From Lachnospiraceae bacterium (lineage in GTDB: Bacteria > Bacillota > Clostridia > Lachnospirales > Lachnospiraceae), in assembly GCA_019421365.1 (NCBI GenBank), contig JAHZFJ010000001.1, positions 171,944-235,943 of the forward strand: a DNA stretch of 64,000 nt, read 5' to 3'. How positions within the stretch are numbered: the stretch's first letter is position 1; the number at the start of each line of letters is the position of its first letter. This document shows, piece by piece, positions 27,647-37,241 of the stretch. The position numbers and the translations under genes are program-made. Below the pieces are notes generated by a model that searched no databases, was not told the origin of the DNA, and saw only the letters and a list, made by a program, of their open reading frames with translations.

Positions 27647-28957
27647 TTGAGTGTGATAGACTTTAATAAATACACAGAATTACTTGACAAAAAGTACGAG
27701 CGTAGGCTTGGTAAAGTTGTTAAGGTTGTTGGTCTTACAATTGAATCTATTGGTCCAAGTGCGAATCTGAATGATTTGTGCGTGATTACCTCGCAAGACA
27801 AAACGCAGAAAATTATGGCGGAAGTAGTAGGATTTAAAGATAATAGAATTCTATTAATGCCTTATGGTAATGTTGAGGGAGTAGGAATTGGTAGCATGGT
27901 AGAAAGTACTCATCAACCGTTGCAAGTACAAGTTGGTGATGAGTTACTTGGAAAAACATTAGATGGACTTGGTATTCCTATTGATGGTACAGAGTTACAT
28001 TCAAGTTCCTCTTATCCTGTTGTAGCAGAACCGCCTGATCCATTAAAGAGAGAATTAATCGATTCTGTCTTACCACTAGGTGTTAAGGCAGTTGATGGAC
28101 TAATTACAGTTGGTAAAGGCCAAAGAATTGGTATATTTGCAGGTAGTGGTGTTGGTAAAAGTACATTACTTGGCATGTTTGCGAGAAACACGAAAGCAGA
28201 TATTAATGTTATTGCTCTAATTGGAGAGCGTGGTAGAGAGGTTCGTGAATTCATTGAACGCGACTTAGGTGAGGAAGGTATGCGTAGATCTATAGTTGTT
28301 GTTGCAACTTCTGATAAGCCAGCGTTGATTCGTAACAAAGCTGCAAAAACAGCTACTGCAATTGCTGAATATTTTAGAGATCAGGGAAAAGATGTTCTAC
28401 TTATGATGGATTCCCTTACTCGTTTTTCTATGGCACAAAGAGAAATCGGTTTAGCGTCGGGTGAACCACCTGTATCTCGTGGGTATCCACCGAGTGTATA
28501 TGCAGAGATGCCTAAACTACTTGAGCGTGCTGGTAATTCTGAAGTTGGTTCCATTACTGGGTTGTATACGGTCCTAGTCGATGGTGATGACTTTAATGAG
28601 CCAATTACAGATACAGCGAGAGGAATTCTAGATGGTCATATTATGCTATCAAGAAAATTAGGTCACAAGAATCATTATCCTGCAATTGATGTATTACAAA
28701 GTATTTCGCGTGTTATGAGTTCTATTGCGAAAAAGGATCATAAAACGAATGCTAATAAATTGAAGAATGTACTTGCAACTTATAGTGAAGCAGAAGATTT
28801 GATTAATATTGGTGCCTACAAGACTGGTTCTAATAAGAACATTGACTATGCAATTGAAAAGATTGATGAAGTAAATGCGTTCCTTAAGCAAGATGTTTAT
28901 GAGAAATTTGATTTCAACGAAGTTGTTTCTTTATTAGAGAATATATTTGAAGAATAG
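27647..28957 (+). CDS. fliI: Flagellar type III export ATPase FliI
   Basis: FliI is the F1-beta-like ATPase that energises flagellar protein export at the cytoplasmic face. Walker A GSGVGKST, the GERGREVREFIE segment, and Walker B-type DVLLMMDSLTRF are present, and the length is 436. The start is TTG with AGCAGGT upstream. It lies between its regulator FliH and the stalk protein FliJ. Confidence 0.97.
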   Translation: MSVIDFNKYTELLDKKYERRLGKVVKVVGLTIESIGPSANLNDLCVITSQDKTQKIMAEVVGFKDNRILLMPYGNVEGVGIGSMVESTHQPLQVQVGDELLGKTLDGLGIPIDGTELHSSSSYPVVAEPPDPLKRELIDSVLPLGVKAVDGLITVGKGQRIGIFAGSGVGKSTLLGMFARNTKADINVIALIGERGREVREFIERDLGEEGMRRSIVVVATSDKPALIRNKAAKTATAIAEYFRDQGKDVLLMMDSLTRFSMAQREIGLASGEPPVSRGYPPSVYAEMPKLLERAGNSEVGSITGLYTVLVDGDDFNEPITDTARGILDGHIMLSRKLGHKNHYPAIDVLQSISRVMSSIAKKDHKTNANKLKNVLATYSEAEDLINIGAYKTGSNKNIDYAIEKIDEVNAFLKQDVYEKFDFNEVVSLLENIFEE

Positions 28958-28965
28958 GTGATAAA

Positions 28966-29427
28966 GTGGCCAAGTTCATATATACAATGCAAAATATACT
29001 TGATATTAAGTATAAATTAGAAGAACAACAGAAAACGGTTTTTTCATTAGCAAGACATAAATTAACCAGGGAAGAGAAGAAATTAGAAGCTCTAAATGTT
29101 AAAAAACTAAAATATCAACAAGAATTAAAGATGCAGATGCAATCCTTGCTAAACATTCAAGATATCAAATGGTATGAAGAAGCTGTAGAAACCATGAAGT
29201 ATAAGATTAAAATTCAGTCACTCATGGTAAAACGTGCTGAGAATGAGTTGGAGGCTGCTAGATTAAAACTAACCGAAATTATGGTTGATCGAAAGACTCA
29301 TGAAAAGTTAAAAGAAAATGAGTTTGAAGAATTTAAGAATGAGTTAAATTCCATAGAGAAAAAGGAAATTGATGAATTAGTAAGTTTCAAATATAACAAT
29401 AATACGGTAAGTAGTGAGGAAGATTAA
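28966..29427 (+). CDS. fliJ: Flagellar export protein FliJ
   Basis: FliJ is a small coiled-coil protein that links the FliI hexamer with the FlhA gate. The 153-residue sequence is almost entirely charged alpha-helix, with Lys/Glu/Gln-rich heptads. The start is GTG with AGGTGA directly upstream. Sequence similarity in FliJ is weak; length, coiled coil and position after fliI support the call. Confidence 0.85.
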   Translation: MAKFIYTMQNILDIKYKLEEQQKTVFSLARHKLTREEKKLEALNVKKLKYQQELKMQMQSLLNIQDIKWYEEAVETMKYKIKIQSLMVKRAENELEAARLKLTEIMVDRKTHEKLKENEFEEFKNELNSIEKKEIDELVSFKYNNNTVSSEED

Positions 29428-29429
29428 GT

Positions 29430-30194
29430 ATGGCGAAAAACAAAAATGGAAATGAGATGGAACTGGATAGCGAAGAAAAAGGTGGAAATCGAATTGTTAC
29501 AGTACTAATAGCTGTACTTATAGTCCTAATTTGGCTTGCTATTTTTGCCTTATTAGTAAAGTTCGATGTTGGAGGTTTTGGATCAGGTGTATTACGTCCA
29601 ATTCTGAAAGATGTGCCTGTTATTAATAAGATATTACCAGATGTATCTGATGAACTATTAGCAGAAGAGAATGATTATGAATATAACGATATCTCTAAGG
29701 CGAACGCTAGAATTAAGGAACTTGAAAGACAGTTAGAAACTAGCCAAAGTTCGAATAATACAAATGATGGTACGATTCTTGATTTACAAGCGGAAATCGC
29801 AAGATTACAAGTGTTTGAAGATAATCAATTAGAATACGAGAAGAAACTTAAAGAATTCAATGAAGAAGTTGTATTCGCTGAACAAGCACCAGATATTGAA
29901 GAATATAAAAAGTATTATGAAGAAATTGATCCTGCTAATGCAGAAGAGATTTATCGACAAGTGTTAGAACAACTTGCTGCAGATGAGTTAATCGTGGCTC
30001 AAGCGGAACGCTTTGCTAAGATGGATCCGAAAGTAGCAGCTAAAACAATGCAAGAGATGACAGGCGATATTAAGTTAGTTTGTCAAATATTGAAGGCGAT
30101 GAAAGCAACACAAAGTGCTGCAATTATGGATGAGATGGACCCATTGTTTAATGCGAAAGTTGTAAAACGACTATCAACACTTGAGGATAACTAA
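29430..30194 (+). CDS. YlxF/MotE-like flagellar protein with MgtE-N-type domain
   Basis: This 254-residue protein has one N-terminal membrane helix (about 22-44), a coiled coil (about 85-135) and a C-terminal MgtE-N-like helical domain (QAERFAKMDPKVAAKTM near 190-206). Firmicute fla operons carry ylxF of this layout between fliJ and fliK, and the related MotE acts in stator or export functions in other groups. The exact role here is not known. It starts 2 nt after fliJ ends. Confidence 0.75.
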   Translation: MAKNKNGNEMELDSEEKGGNRIVTVLIAVLIVLIWLAIFALLVKFDVGGFGSGVLRPILKDVPVINKILPDVSDELLAEENDYEYNDISKANARIKELERQLETSQSSNNTNDGTILDLQAEIARLQVFEDNQLEYEKKLKEFNEEVVFAEQAPDIEEYKKYYEEIDPANAEEIYRQVLEQLAADELIVAQAERFAKMDPKVAAKTMQEMTGDIKLVCQILKAMKATQSAAIMDEMDPLFNAKVVKRLSTLEDN

Positions 30195-30201
30195 ATCGGT
30201 A

Positions 30202-30248
30202 CTAAAACTCATATTGACATACGTCATATATAACAATATGGGTTTTAG
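30202..30248 (+). other. Stem-loop between ylxF-like gene and fliK
   Basis: A 15-bp stem with a single G-U pair (30202-30216 with 30234-30248) closes a 17-nt loop, with no U-tract after it. It lies 33 nt before the fliK start codon. Confidence 0.6.
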
Positions 30249-30280
30249 ATATAGATTATTTTAAAGAAAGGAGGAAACAT

Positions 30281-31615
30281 ATGAAAGCAAGTGAAGTTAT
30301 GTCACAGTTATCAACTATGACAAGTTACCAAGCTGGGTCTAAAGGAAATGTTGCTAAGAATACTGATTTTCAAGGTGTAATGGATAGTAATTTACAATCT
30401 AGACAAGAAAATAATAGTAGTAATAAAGTAGATAAAAAGTCTACATCAGTTAATTATAGTGACAATTCTACGACTAAGAATGATACTAGTAAAAAGACTG
30501 ATAACAATACGCAAAAGACTAACCTAGCAGATTCTGCAAACAAGATAAACAACGAAAAGAATCCAATTGAAGACAAATTAAATCAATTAATTACTGAAGT
30601 TAAAAACATATTAATGGAAAATCTTGAAGTTACAGAAGAACAACTAGAAGATATTATGGCAACTTTGGGATTGAACTATCTTCAATTATTAGATCCTAGT
30701 AATCTAGCGCAAGTTTTTATGGAGGCAGAAGGTATAATTGATCCTACTCAGATGTTAACAGATGAGCTTTTGTCAGATCAATTTAGTCAATTGGTTGATC
30801 AAGTTGGACAAGTTGATTTAGAAGATATGGGATTAACTACAGAAGATATTGCTGCATATCTTGATGATTTGAACCTTAATAATTCAGAAGTTGCTCCCGC
30901 GGAAGAAGCAATTGCTATTACGGTTGATACAGATTTAGACGAAGAAGCGATTAATGAACAGAAAACTTTAAGCAATGAATCAACTTTAAATCAAGATATT
31001 AAGGTAGAAGTGCAAAGTTACTCAACTGATTCTGATGCGGATACTTCGGACTCTAAACAACAAACTCAAGATACATCTGTTGAGCAAGCAAACCTTAATA
31101 CAATTCTTAATAATGTAACTAAAGTTAGTACAGTTGAAAGTTTTGGTGATGAACTTGTTCAGATTCAGCAGGTTAGAGATATTGTGAATCAAGTAGTGGA
31201 ACAGATAAAAGTAGTTATTAAACCAGAGCAGACAAGTATGGAGATGAATTTGAATCCAGAAAGCTTAGGTAAAGTAAATTTAGTAGTTGCACAAAAAGAA
31301 GGACTGTTAACAGCACAGTTTACAGTTCAGAATGAAATTGCTAAAGAAGCACTAGAGAGTCAAATGCAGACACTAAAAGAAAACTTTACGACTCAAGGTT
31401 TAAAAGTTGAAGCTGTAGAAGTTTTAGTTTCTAATTCAACTTTCTCACAAGACAATATGTCAGAAGGTAGTAAAGAACAACAAAAATCTTCTGGTAAGAG
31501 AAAGAATATTAATTTAGCTGATCTTGATATGATTGAAGAAGATATAACAGAAGAAGATGCACTTAAGATTAATATTATGAATCAGAATGGAAACAGTGTC
31601 GATTATAGTGCGTAA
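30281..31615 (+). CDS. fliK: Flagellar hook-length control protein FliK
   Basis: FliK is the exported ruler that ends hook growth and switches substrate specificity at FlhB. The first roughly 300 residues are Asn/Ser/Thr/Asp-rich and low in complexity. The C-terminal Flg_hook domain (about 305-390) has the diagnostic MEMNLNPESLGKVNL segment. GGAGG precedes the ATG. It is placed just before flgD and flgE, the hook cap and hook. Confidence 0.93.
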   Translation: MKASEVMSQLSTMTSYQAGSKGNVAKNTDFQGVMDSNLQSRQENNSSNKVDKKSTSVNYSDNSTTKNDTSKKTDNNTQKTNLADSANKINNEKNPIEDKLNQLITEVKNILMENLEVTEEQLEDIMATLGLNYLQLLDPSNLAQVFMEAEGIIDPTQMLTDELLSDQFSQLVDQVGQVDLEDMGLTTEDIAAYLDDLNLNNSEVAPAEEAIAITVDTDLDEEAINEQKTLSNESTLNQDIKVEVQSYSTDSDADTSDSKQQTQDTSVEQANLNTILNNVTKVSTVESFGDELVQIQQVRDIVNQVVEQIKVVIKPEQTSMEMNLNPESLGKVNLVVAQKEGLLTAQFTVQNEIAKEALESQMQTLKENFTTQGLKVEAVEVLVSNSTFSQDNMSEGSKEQQKSSGKRKNINLADLDMIEEDITEEDALKINIMNQNGNSVDYSA

Positions 31616-31637
31616 TTAGAGAAAAGGAGGTAAAGAT

Positions 31638-32429
31638 ATGGCAGATTTAGTAGGTTCAATAACCGATGGCGTGATTCAAAAAACATCAACAACAACTGAG
31701 GTATCAAATAATTCATTAGGTAAAGATGCATTCCTTCAGTTACTTGTAACACAGATGAAATATCAAGATCCATTGAATCCTTCATCGGATACTGAATTCG
31801 TTGCACAATTAGCAACATTCTCACAATTAGAACAGTTACAAAATCTTGGTACAACTATGACGAATTCTCAATCCTTCAGTTTAGTTGGAAAAGATGTAAT
31901 TATGAAGGCAGTTGATAGCAATGGTAGTACAACATACTATAGTGGTACGGTGGACTTTGTAACAGTTACGAATGGAAAAGCATATTTCTCCATTGGTGGG
32001 AATCTATATCCAGCAGATCAGTTAGATACAGTAATTAGTAATGATTATATGAATCGATTGCCACAGGTAGCTGAGACTGAAGTTAAGTATAATATTGCAG
32101 ATCCTAAAGATGCAGAGATTAAAATTAGTCTTGGAACTGGTGAACATTCAGCCTCAAAAGCGATTGTATCTATTGATGGTAAGGAAATCAGTGAGGAGTA
32201 CATTACTATTGAGGATGATACTTTAACTATAAAGAAAGAAGCTTTTGCTGATTTAGAAGAGGGTACTTACAGAGTTTCAATTAGTTTTAATAACTCGTAT
32301 GAGACTACGATTGGAAACAAGGTAACTGTTATTGTAGTTAATAAACCTGTAGAAGAGGGTTCTGATGGTGAAGGCTCTGATGGAGACGGATCTGACGGCG
32401 AGTCAAATGAGGGTGATGTAACTGAGTAA
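31638..32429 (+). CDS. flgD: Flagellar hook assembly (capping) protein FlgD
   Basis: FlgD caps the growing hook. The N-terminal domain has LGKDAFLQLLVTQMKYQDPL and FVAQLATFSQLEQL, typical of the family. An Ig-like beta region follows (about 125-235). The C-terminus is unusual: a hyper-acidic Gly/Ser/Asp/Glu tail with three tandem five-residue units (DNA 32358-32402). AAAAGGAGG precedes the ATG. Confidence 0.93.
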   Translation: MADLVGSITDGVIQKTSTTTEVSNNSLGKDAFLQLLVTQMKYQDPLNPSSDTEFVAQLATFSQLEQLQNLGTTMTNSQSFSLVGKDVIMKAVDSNGSTTYYSGTVDFVTVTNGKAYFSIGGNLYPADQLDTVISNDYMNRLPQVAETEVKYNIADPKDAEIKISLGTGEHSASKAIVSIDGKEISEEYITIEDDTLTIKKEAFADLEEGTYRVSISFNNSYETTIGNKVTVIVVNKPVEEGSDGEGSDGDGSDGESNEGDVTE

Positions 32430-32481
32430 TAGGCATGGGTGGAGAAGAGAAGGAACTTTTCTCTGTGTGAGGTGATAAGAT

Positions 32482-32892
32482 ATGGACATCAGAAACAGTC
32501 AATACACGTCGATTGAGCAAATGACGGGTCAGTTTCTACAAAATCGTAAAATTACACATGAAAAACCGAAGACAGAAACAGCTCTTTCGTTTAAAGAACT
32601 ATTCGAAACCAGACATCAACAAGGTTTAGAAGAAAAAACGGAAACATCTTTGAAATTCTCAAAACATGCAAATCAAAGATTAGAGAGTAGAAACATTGAT
32701 TTGTCTGGGGAAGTTTTGCAACGTTTAGAAGATGGCACACGTAAAGCTCAGCAAAAAGGTATTAAAGAATCATTAGTTATGATAGACAACATGGCATTCA
32801 TCGTGAATGTTCCTAGTAGTACAGTAGTAACAGCGATAGACGAAAATGAAAACAAAGTATTTACAAACATTGATGGCGCAGTTATAGCATAG
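32482..32892 (+). CDS. Flagellar operon protein (TIGR02530 type)
   Basis: This 136-residue protein matches the conserved 'flagellar operon protein' found between flgD and flgE in Firmicutes. It has a variable N-terminus and a C-terminal core with KFSKHANQRLESRNIDLS and MIDNMAFIVNVPS. It probably assists hook building, but no molecular activity is established. GAGGTGATAAG precedes the ATG. Confidence 0.85.
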   Translation: MDIRNSQYTSIEQMTGQFLQNRKITHEKPKTETALSFKELFETRHQQGLEEKTETSLKFSKHANQRLESRNIDLSGEVLQRLEDGTRKAQQKGIKESLVMIDNMAFIVNVPSSTVVTAIDENENKVFTNIDGAVIA

Positions 32893-32991
32893 AAGCCGGA
32901 CCTAATAGGAGGCTTATAGCTTTTGATTGACAGATAAAGTTATTGGGATACCAAATTATATAACGCGCTTAATAATAGGAGGATATACATT

Positions 32992-34416
32992 ATGATGAGA
33001 TCACTTTATTCTGGTGTATCAGGACTTAAAGTTCACCAGACAAAAATGGACGTTATCGGTAACAATATCGCTAACGTTAATACAATTGGTTTTAAAGCAA
33101 GCACAGTACAATTTTCAGACGTTTTCTATCAAACGACTCAAAGTGCCAGTGGTGCGAATGAATTAACTGGTATGGCAGGTATGAATGCTAAGCAAATTGG
33201 TTTAGGAACTACATTATCTTCAATCTCTGCTGCAATGTCTACGCAAGGTGGAGCACAAAGAACTGATAATGCTACAGATATTATGATTACAGGAAACGCA
33301 TTCTTTGTAGTAAACAACGGTAGCGGAAATTATTTCACAAAGAACGGTTCCTTTACAATTGATGGTACTGGACATCTAGCTACTGAAAACGGTTATTATG
33401 TTATGGGTTGGTCACCTGATCCATCAGACCCTAATAAGATCAAACAAGATTCTGTAGGTAAAATAGCTATTCAAACACCAGAAAACTCAACGACTCCACC
33501 AGAGGCCACTACTGATGTTACCTTAAAAGGTAATATTGATAAGACTGACAGTAAGCTTACTGGTGATGGCTATATTATTTCTTCTGAATTTTATGATAAT
33601 TTAGGGAATGCTTATACAGCAAAGATAAAACTTGAAATAGACACGGCAGCAAATACTAAAGGTGAAAATCAATACAAGATGACTCTTACCGGTATCACAG
33701 ACAAGGATGGTAATGCTGTTACGAGTTCTTTGATGACAAATGTTACTTTTGGCGGTGATGCCTATACTATAGATGCAGATGGTAAGATTACAGGTACTGG
33801 AGCGCAGGCAGTAGTAAAATTTGATGCTAATACAGGTGCATTTATTTCAACTAGCACAGGTACAGCGGCTGCACCAATTAATACTCTTAATATGCAAATC
33901 ACAGCAGCTTCAGATACAGCTGCTAATACCTTGTTTGGAGATAAAGGTGTAATTAAATATGACTTATCTTCCATCACACAATACTCAACAACAGGAGCTT
34001 GTAGTATTTCCTCAAGTAAAGGAAGTCTAGAAAACACAGGTGCTGGTAAGAAAGTTGGTAATTTATCTGGTATTAGTATTCAGACAGATGGTAAAATATA
34101 TGGATCTTACGATAATGGTACAAGTAAGTTACTTGGACAAATAGCGGTTGCTACATTCTCAAATCCATCAGGTCTAGAGTCTATTGGAGGTAGTTTGTTC
34201 GCTGCAACTCAAAACTCTGGCGAGTTTGATGGTAAAGGTGTTGATGTTACAGCCGATGGTGGTAAATTCTCAACGGGTGTACTTGAAATGTCTAATGTAG
34301 ATTTATCATCTGAATTTACTAACATGATTACAACACAAAGAGGTTTCCAAGCAAGTTCAAGAATTATTACTACTTCAGATACATTATTAGAAGAATTAAT
34401 CAATCTTAAGAGATAA
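32992..34416 (+). CDS. flgE: Flagellar hook protein FlgE
   Basis: FlgE polymerises into the hook. The N-terminal motif GNNIANVNTIGFKAS and the C-terminal EFTNMITTQRGFQASSRII are diagnostic of rod/hook proteins. The central region (about 130-380) is a Thr/Gly/Asn-rich exposed domain. The length of 474 is normal. AGGAGG (near 32976) supports either of two adjacent ATG codons (32992 or 32995). Confidence 0.96.
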   Translation: MMRSLYSGVSGLKVHQTKMDVIGNNIANVNTIGFKASTVQFSDVFYQTTQSASGANELTGMAGMNAKQIGLGTTLSSISAAMSTQGGAQRTDNATDIMITGNAFFVVNNGSGNYFTKNGSFTIDGTGHLATENGYYVMGWSPDPSDPNKIKQDSVGKIAIQTPENSTTPPEATTDVTLKGNIDKTDSKLTGDGYIISSEFYDNLGNAYTAKIKLEIDTAANTKGENQYKMTLTGITDKDGNAVTSSLMTNVTFGGDAYTIDADGKITGTGAQAVVKFDANTGAFISTSTGTAAAPINTLNMQITAASDTAANTLFGDKGVIKYDLSSITQYSTTGACSISSSKGSLENTGAGKKVGNLSGISIQTDGKIYGSYDNGTSKLLGQIAVATFSNPSGLESIGGSLFAATQNSGEFDGKGVDVTADGGKFSTGVLEMSNVDLSSEFTNMITTQRGFQASSRIITTSDTLLEELINLKR

Positions 34417-34529
34417 TAACATTACTTGATTGAACTGATTTAATAGCTAATCTCTAGCAATGATTAGAATAGCTACAAGTTATAATAAATATGAAAGATT
34501 CAAGGAAGAATCGCATTTACATGATAAGT

Positions 34530-34564
34530 AAGTCCTGCTTCCTTACTATACAGAAGCAGGATTT
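34530..34564 (+). other. Stem-loop between flgE and flbD
   Basis: A 12-bp stem with one G-U pair (34530-34541 with 34553-34564) and an 11-nt loop lacks a following U-tract. The flbD ribosome-binding site is 21 nt downstream. Confidence 0.55.
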
Positions 34565-34598
34565 GCTATGTCATGATAACCTAACAAGGAGGGCAATT

Positions 34599-34790
34599 AT
34601 GATTGAAGTAACTAGACTGAATGGGATAAGGTTTTCGGTTAATTGTGATTTAATTGAGACCGTAGAGGAAACACCCGATACAGTAATTACCTTGACTAAC
34701 GGTAAAAAGTTTATAGTTTCGGAGAATATGGAGCAAATTAAAAGTCTAGTAATAGATTTTAAGAGACAAATTTTCTACAATAAGATTTGA
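34599..34790 (+). CDS. flbD: FlbD/SwrD-family flagellar protein
   Basis: This 63-residue protein has the family pattern MIEVTRLNGIRFSVNCDLIE, PDTVITLTNGKKFIV. In B. subtilis the homologue SwrD raises motor torque for swarming. The ATG at 34599 has AAGGAGG upstream and gives the correct N-terminus; an upstream in-frame ATG would add 36 unrelated residues and is rejected. It lies just before the stator genes motA-motB, consistent with a stator-related role. Confidence 0.88.
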   Translation: MIEVTRLNGIRFSVNCDLIETVEETPDTVITLTNGKKFIVSENMEQIKSLVIDFKRQIFYNKI

Positions 34791-34862
34791 TATTAGCTTT
34801 GAACAATAGAGTTTAGATAACTTTTAAAATAAATTAAATTACATAGAATAGGCGGTGGAGCT

Positions 34863-35681
34863 ATGGATATAGCAACTATAGTTGGATTGATACTAAGTTT
34901 TATTTTGGTAGTGTTTGGTATCTCCTTTAATTCGGATACTTTAGGATTTGAATTTGCGAATCTATTAAATTTTGTTGACTTTCCATCTGTATTAATTACT
35001 TTTGGTGGATCTTTTATGGCTGTGTATACAGCTTCTAGGAGTACAAAGGAATTCTTGAATAATATTAAGAGTTTCAAATTAGCATTGAAAATATTACCTT
35101 CGAATGAAGCGGAAACAATAACAACTATTATTGGACTATCTAATGTTGCTAGAAAAGAAGGGTTGCTTGCACTTGAAGAAGCAGCAAATGGAATCGAAGA
35201 TACTTTTTTGAAAAAAGGAATTTTATTAATTGTTGATGGTACAGATCCAGAACTTGTACGAAGCATCTTAGAGACAGAATTGATTTCGATAGAAGGTAGA
35301 CATAAAAAGACAATATCCTTTTGGGAAGACCTTGCTACAATGGGACCTGCTTGGGGTATGATTGGTACATTGATTGGTTTGGTTAATATGTTAAAACAAA
35401 TGAATGATCCGGATGCAATTGGTCCTTCTATGGCGGTTGCCCTTATTACTACGTTATATGGTTCATTACTTGCAAACTGGATTTGTACTCCAATTGCTAC
35501 TAAATTAAAGTCACATAATGATACAGAAATAATGACTAAAGAAGTTATGGTAGAAGGATTATTATCAATTCAAGCTGGTGAAAATCCACGTGTTATTGAA
35601 GAAAAATTAAAATCTTTCCTTCCACCTGCTATGAGAAGTAGCATGAGTGAAGATATTGAAGGTGGTGAAGTGAATGGCTAG
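34863..35681 (+). CDS. motA: Flagellar stator protein MotA
   Basis: MotA forms the ion-conducting stator with MotB and pushes on FliG. The 272-residue protein has four membrane helices (two N-terminal, two at about 150-215) and a large cytoplasmic loop. The GPAWGMIGTLIGLVNML segment is characteristic. Residues do not clearly tell proton from sodium coupling. It overlaps motB by 8 nt, implying coupled translation. Confidence 0.95.
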   Translation: MDIATIVGLILSFILVVFGISFNSDTLGFEFANLLNFVDFPSVLITFGGSFMAVYTASRSTKEFLNNIKSFKLALKILPSNEAETITTIIGLSNVARKEGLLALEEAANGIEDTFLKKGILLIVDGTDPELVRSILETELISIEGRHKKTISFWEDLATMGPAWGMIGTLIGLVNMLKQMNDPDAIGPSMAVALITTLYGSLLANWICTPIATKLKSHNDTEIMTKEVMVEGLLSIQAGENPRVIEEKLKSFLPPAMRSSMSEDIEGGEVNG

Positions 35682-36483
35682 AAGAAGGCAAGAAGATCCA
35701 CCAAAGGGTTCTCCTGCTTGGATGAATACGTTTAGTGATTTGATGAATCTATTGCTTTGTTTCTTCGTTTTACTTTTCTCAATGTCTTCAGTTGATGAAG
35801 ACAAATACGATAAAATGTTAGCTTCTCTTAATAGTTCCTTTAGTATCTTCAGTGGCGGAGGCTCTGCAATTGGTGAAGGACAATTAATATCAAGTGGTGT
35901 AAGCCAGTTGAATGAATTATCAGATTATATTTCTGAGATGGGTTATGAAGCAGAAGCAGACGTAGATTCGGATGAGACAGACCCTATGAAGTATCTTGAA
36001 GAACAAAGAAAAGAATTATCTGAAGAAATGTATGATGAGATTACAGAGTTGACTGAAAAATATAATATTGATCAAAAAGTTGATGTTAAGATTGATGGTC
36101 ATAATCAGTACATTAAGTTGTCCATCGGTGGTTCCGTACTCTTTGATTCAGGTGTAGCTGATATAAAACAAGAAGCATTACCTATACTTAATAAAATCGG
36201 AGATATATTGAATGAATATAGTGATTGTTTGATTAAAATTGAAGGTCACACAGACAATGCTCCGATAACAAGTAATATTAAGTTTGCAGATAATATGGAT
36301 TTATCAGCCGCAAGAGCGATATCAGTATGGAATTATCTGACTGAGAAAAAAGGTTTAGACCCTTCGACACTTGAAGCCTCAGGTAGAAGTGAATTTGATC
36401 CAATTGCTTCTAATGATACACCAGAAGGTCGCGCTAAGAACAGACGTGTCGAGATAAAGATATACAATGAGTTAAGCAAATAG
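35674..36483 (+). CDS. motB: Flagellar stator protein MotB
   Basis: MotB anchors the stator to peptidoglycan and supplies the essential ion-binding aspartate. Asp22 sits at the start of the single membrane helix (about 22-40). A C-terminal OmpA-like domain (about 145-265) has the peptidoglycan-binding IEGHTDNAP and GRSEFDPIASNDTPEGRAKNR segments. The start lies inside the end of motA. Confidence 0.95.
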   Translation: MARRRQEDPPKGSPAWMNTFSDLMNLLLCFFVLLFSMSSVDEDKYDKMLASLNSSFSIFSGGGSAIGEGQLISSGVSQLNELSDYISEMGYEAEADVDSDETDPMKYLEEQRKELSEEMYDEITELTEKYNIDQKVDVKIDGHNQYIKLSIGGSVLFDSGVADIKQEALPILNKIGDILNEYSDCLIKIEGHTDNAPITSNIKFADNMDLSAARAISVWNYLTEKKGLDPSTLEASGRSEFDPIASNDTPEGRAKNRRVEIKIYNELSK

Positions 36484-36518
36484 CTTATACTATACAAAAA
36501 AATAGGAGTGACAAACTT

Positions 36519-37034
36519 ATGAAAAGAAATATGTTAACCATCGTTATTTTAGCATTATCAATTGTGAATTTAGTTCTGACAGCTGTGATTGTATTCTCAG
36601 TGGTACCTAATGTACAAAAAACAAATAATTTAATTGACCAAGTAGCAAAAATCATTAATTTAGATTTAGAAGCACAAAATGGTGATGAAAAGATAATTAC
36701 ATCTGATGATTTGGAAAATTATGCATTAGAAGAAGAACTGATTGTTAATTTAAAGAAAGATACAGATTCTTCAAAAGAAAGATATGCTGTTGTTTCTAAA
36801 ATTTCATTAACATTATACAATGGTGTTACTGATTATGCTAAAGTTAAAAAGAATATAGATGAATCTAAAGATAGCATCTACGATACCATTAGAAAAGGGT
36901 TTACTAGTTATACATTAGATGAAGCAAAAGCTAATGAAGATGAAATTAAAGCAAACATTATTCAAATGTTAAACGATAAATACGGCGAAGATGTCGTACA
37001 AAGTATTGCTTTTGGTAGTTTGATTTATCAATAA
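36519..37034 (+). CDS. fliL: Flagellar basal body-associated protein FliL
   Basis: FliL surrounds the stator and supports its function. The 171-residue protein has one N-terminal membrane helix (about 7-29) and an extracytoplasmic stomatin-like FliL domain (about 75-170). TAGGAGTG precedes the ATG. It is followed by a 207-nt gap with an RBS hairpin before fliM, so fliL may end a translational segment of the operon. Confidence 0.85.
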   Translation: MKRNMLTIVILALSIVNLVLTAVIVFSVVPNVQKTNNLIDQVAKIINLDLEAQNGDEKIITSDDLENYALEEELIVNLKKDTDSSKERYAVVSKISLTLYNGVTDYAKVKKNIDESKDSIYDTIRKGFTSYTLDEAKANEDEIKANIIQMLNDKYGEDVVQSIAFGSLIYQ

Positions 37035-37241
37035 GCCTAATAAAACACTGAGAAATTTGTATCAGAAATAATACTAATTTATCACTTTATATTAATAGTA
37101 AAATGTGATATTATTAGTTATAATTAATTTTTTTGATTATTTATGTAAAAGAATGTAGAAATTTTCGGCTATGGTCGTTTTCTATTGAATTGGTTTGCAG
37201 ATTTGGAAATAAATAAAATATCACCTGGGAGGTGAGAGATA
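37035..37241 (+). promoter_or_regulatory. fliL-fliM gap with hairpin over the fliM ribosome-binding site
   Basis: TCACCT (37221-37226) pairs with AGGTGA (37230-37235) across a 3-nt GGG loop, enclosing the ribosome-binding site GGGAGGTGA of fliM. The first arm resembles the anti-SD end of 16S rRNA. A weaker AT-rich imperfect hairpin lies at about 37064-37115. No clear promoter is seen. Confidence 0.5.
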
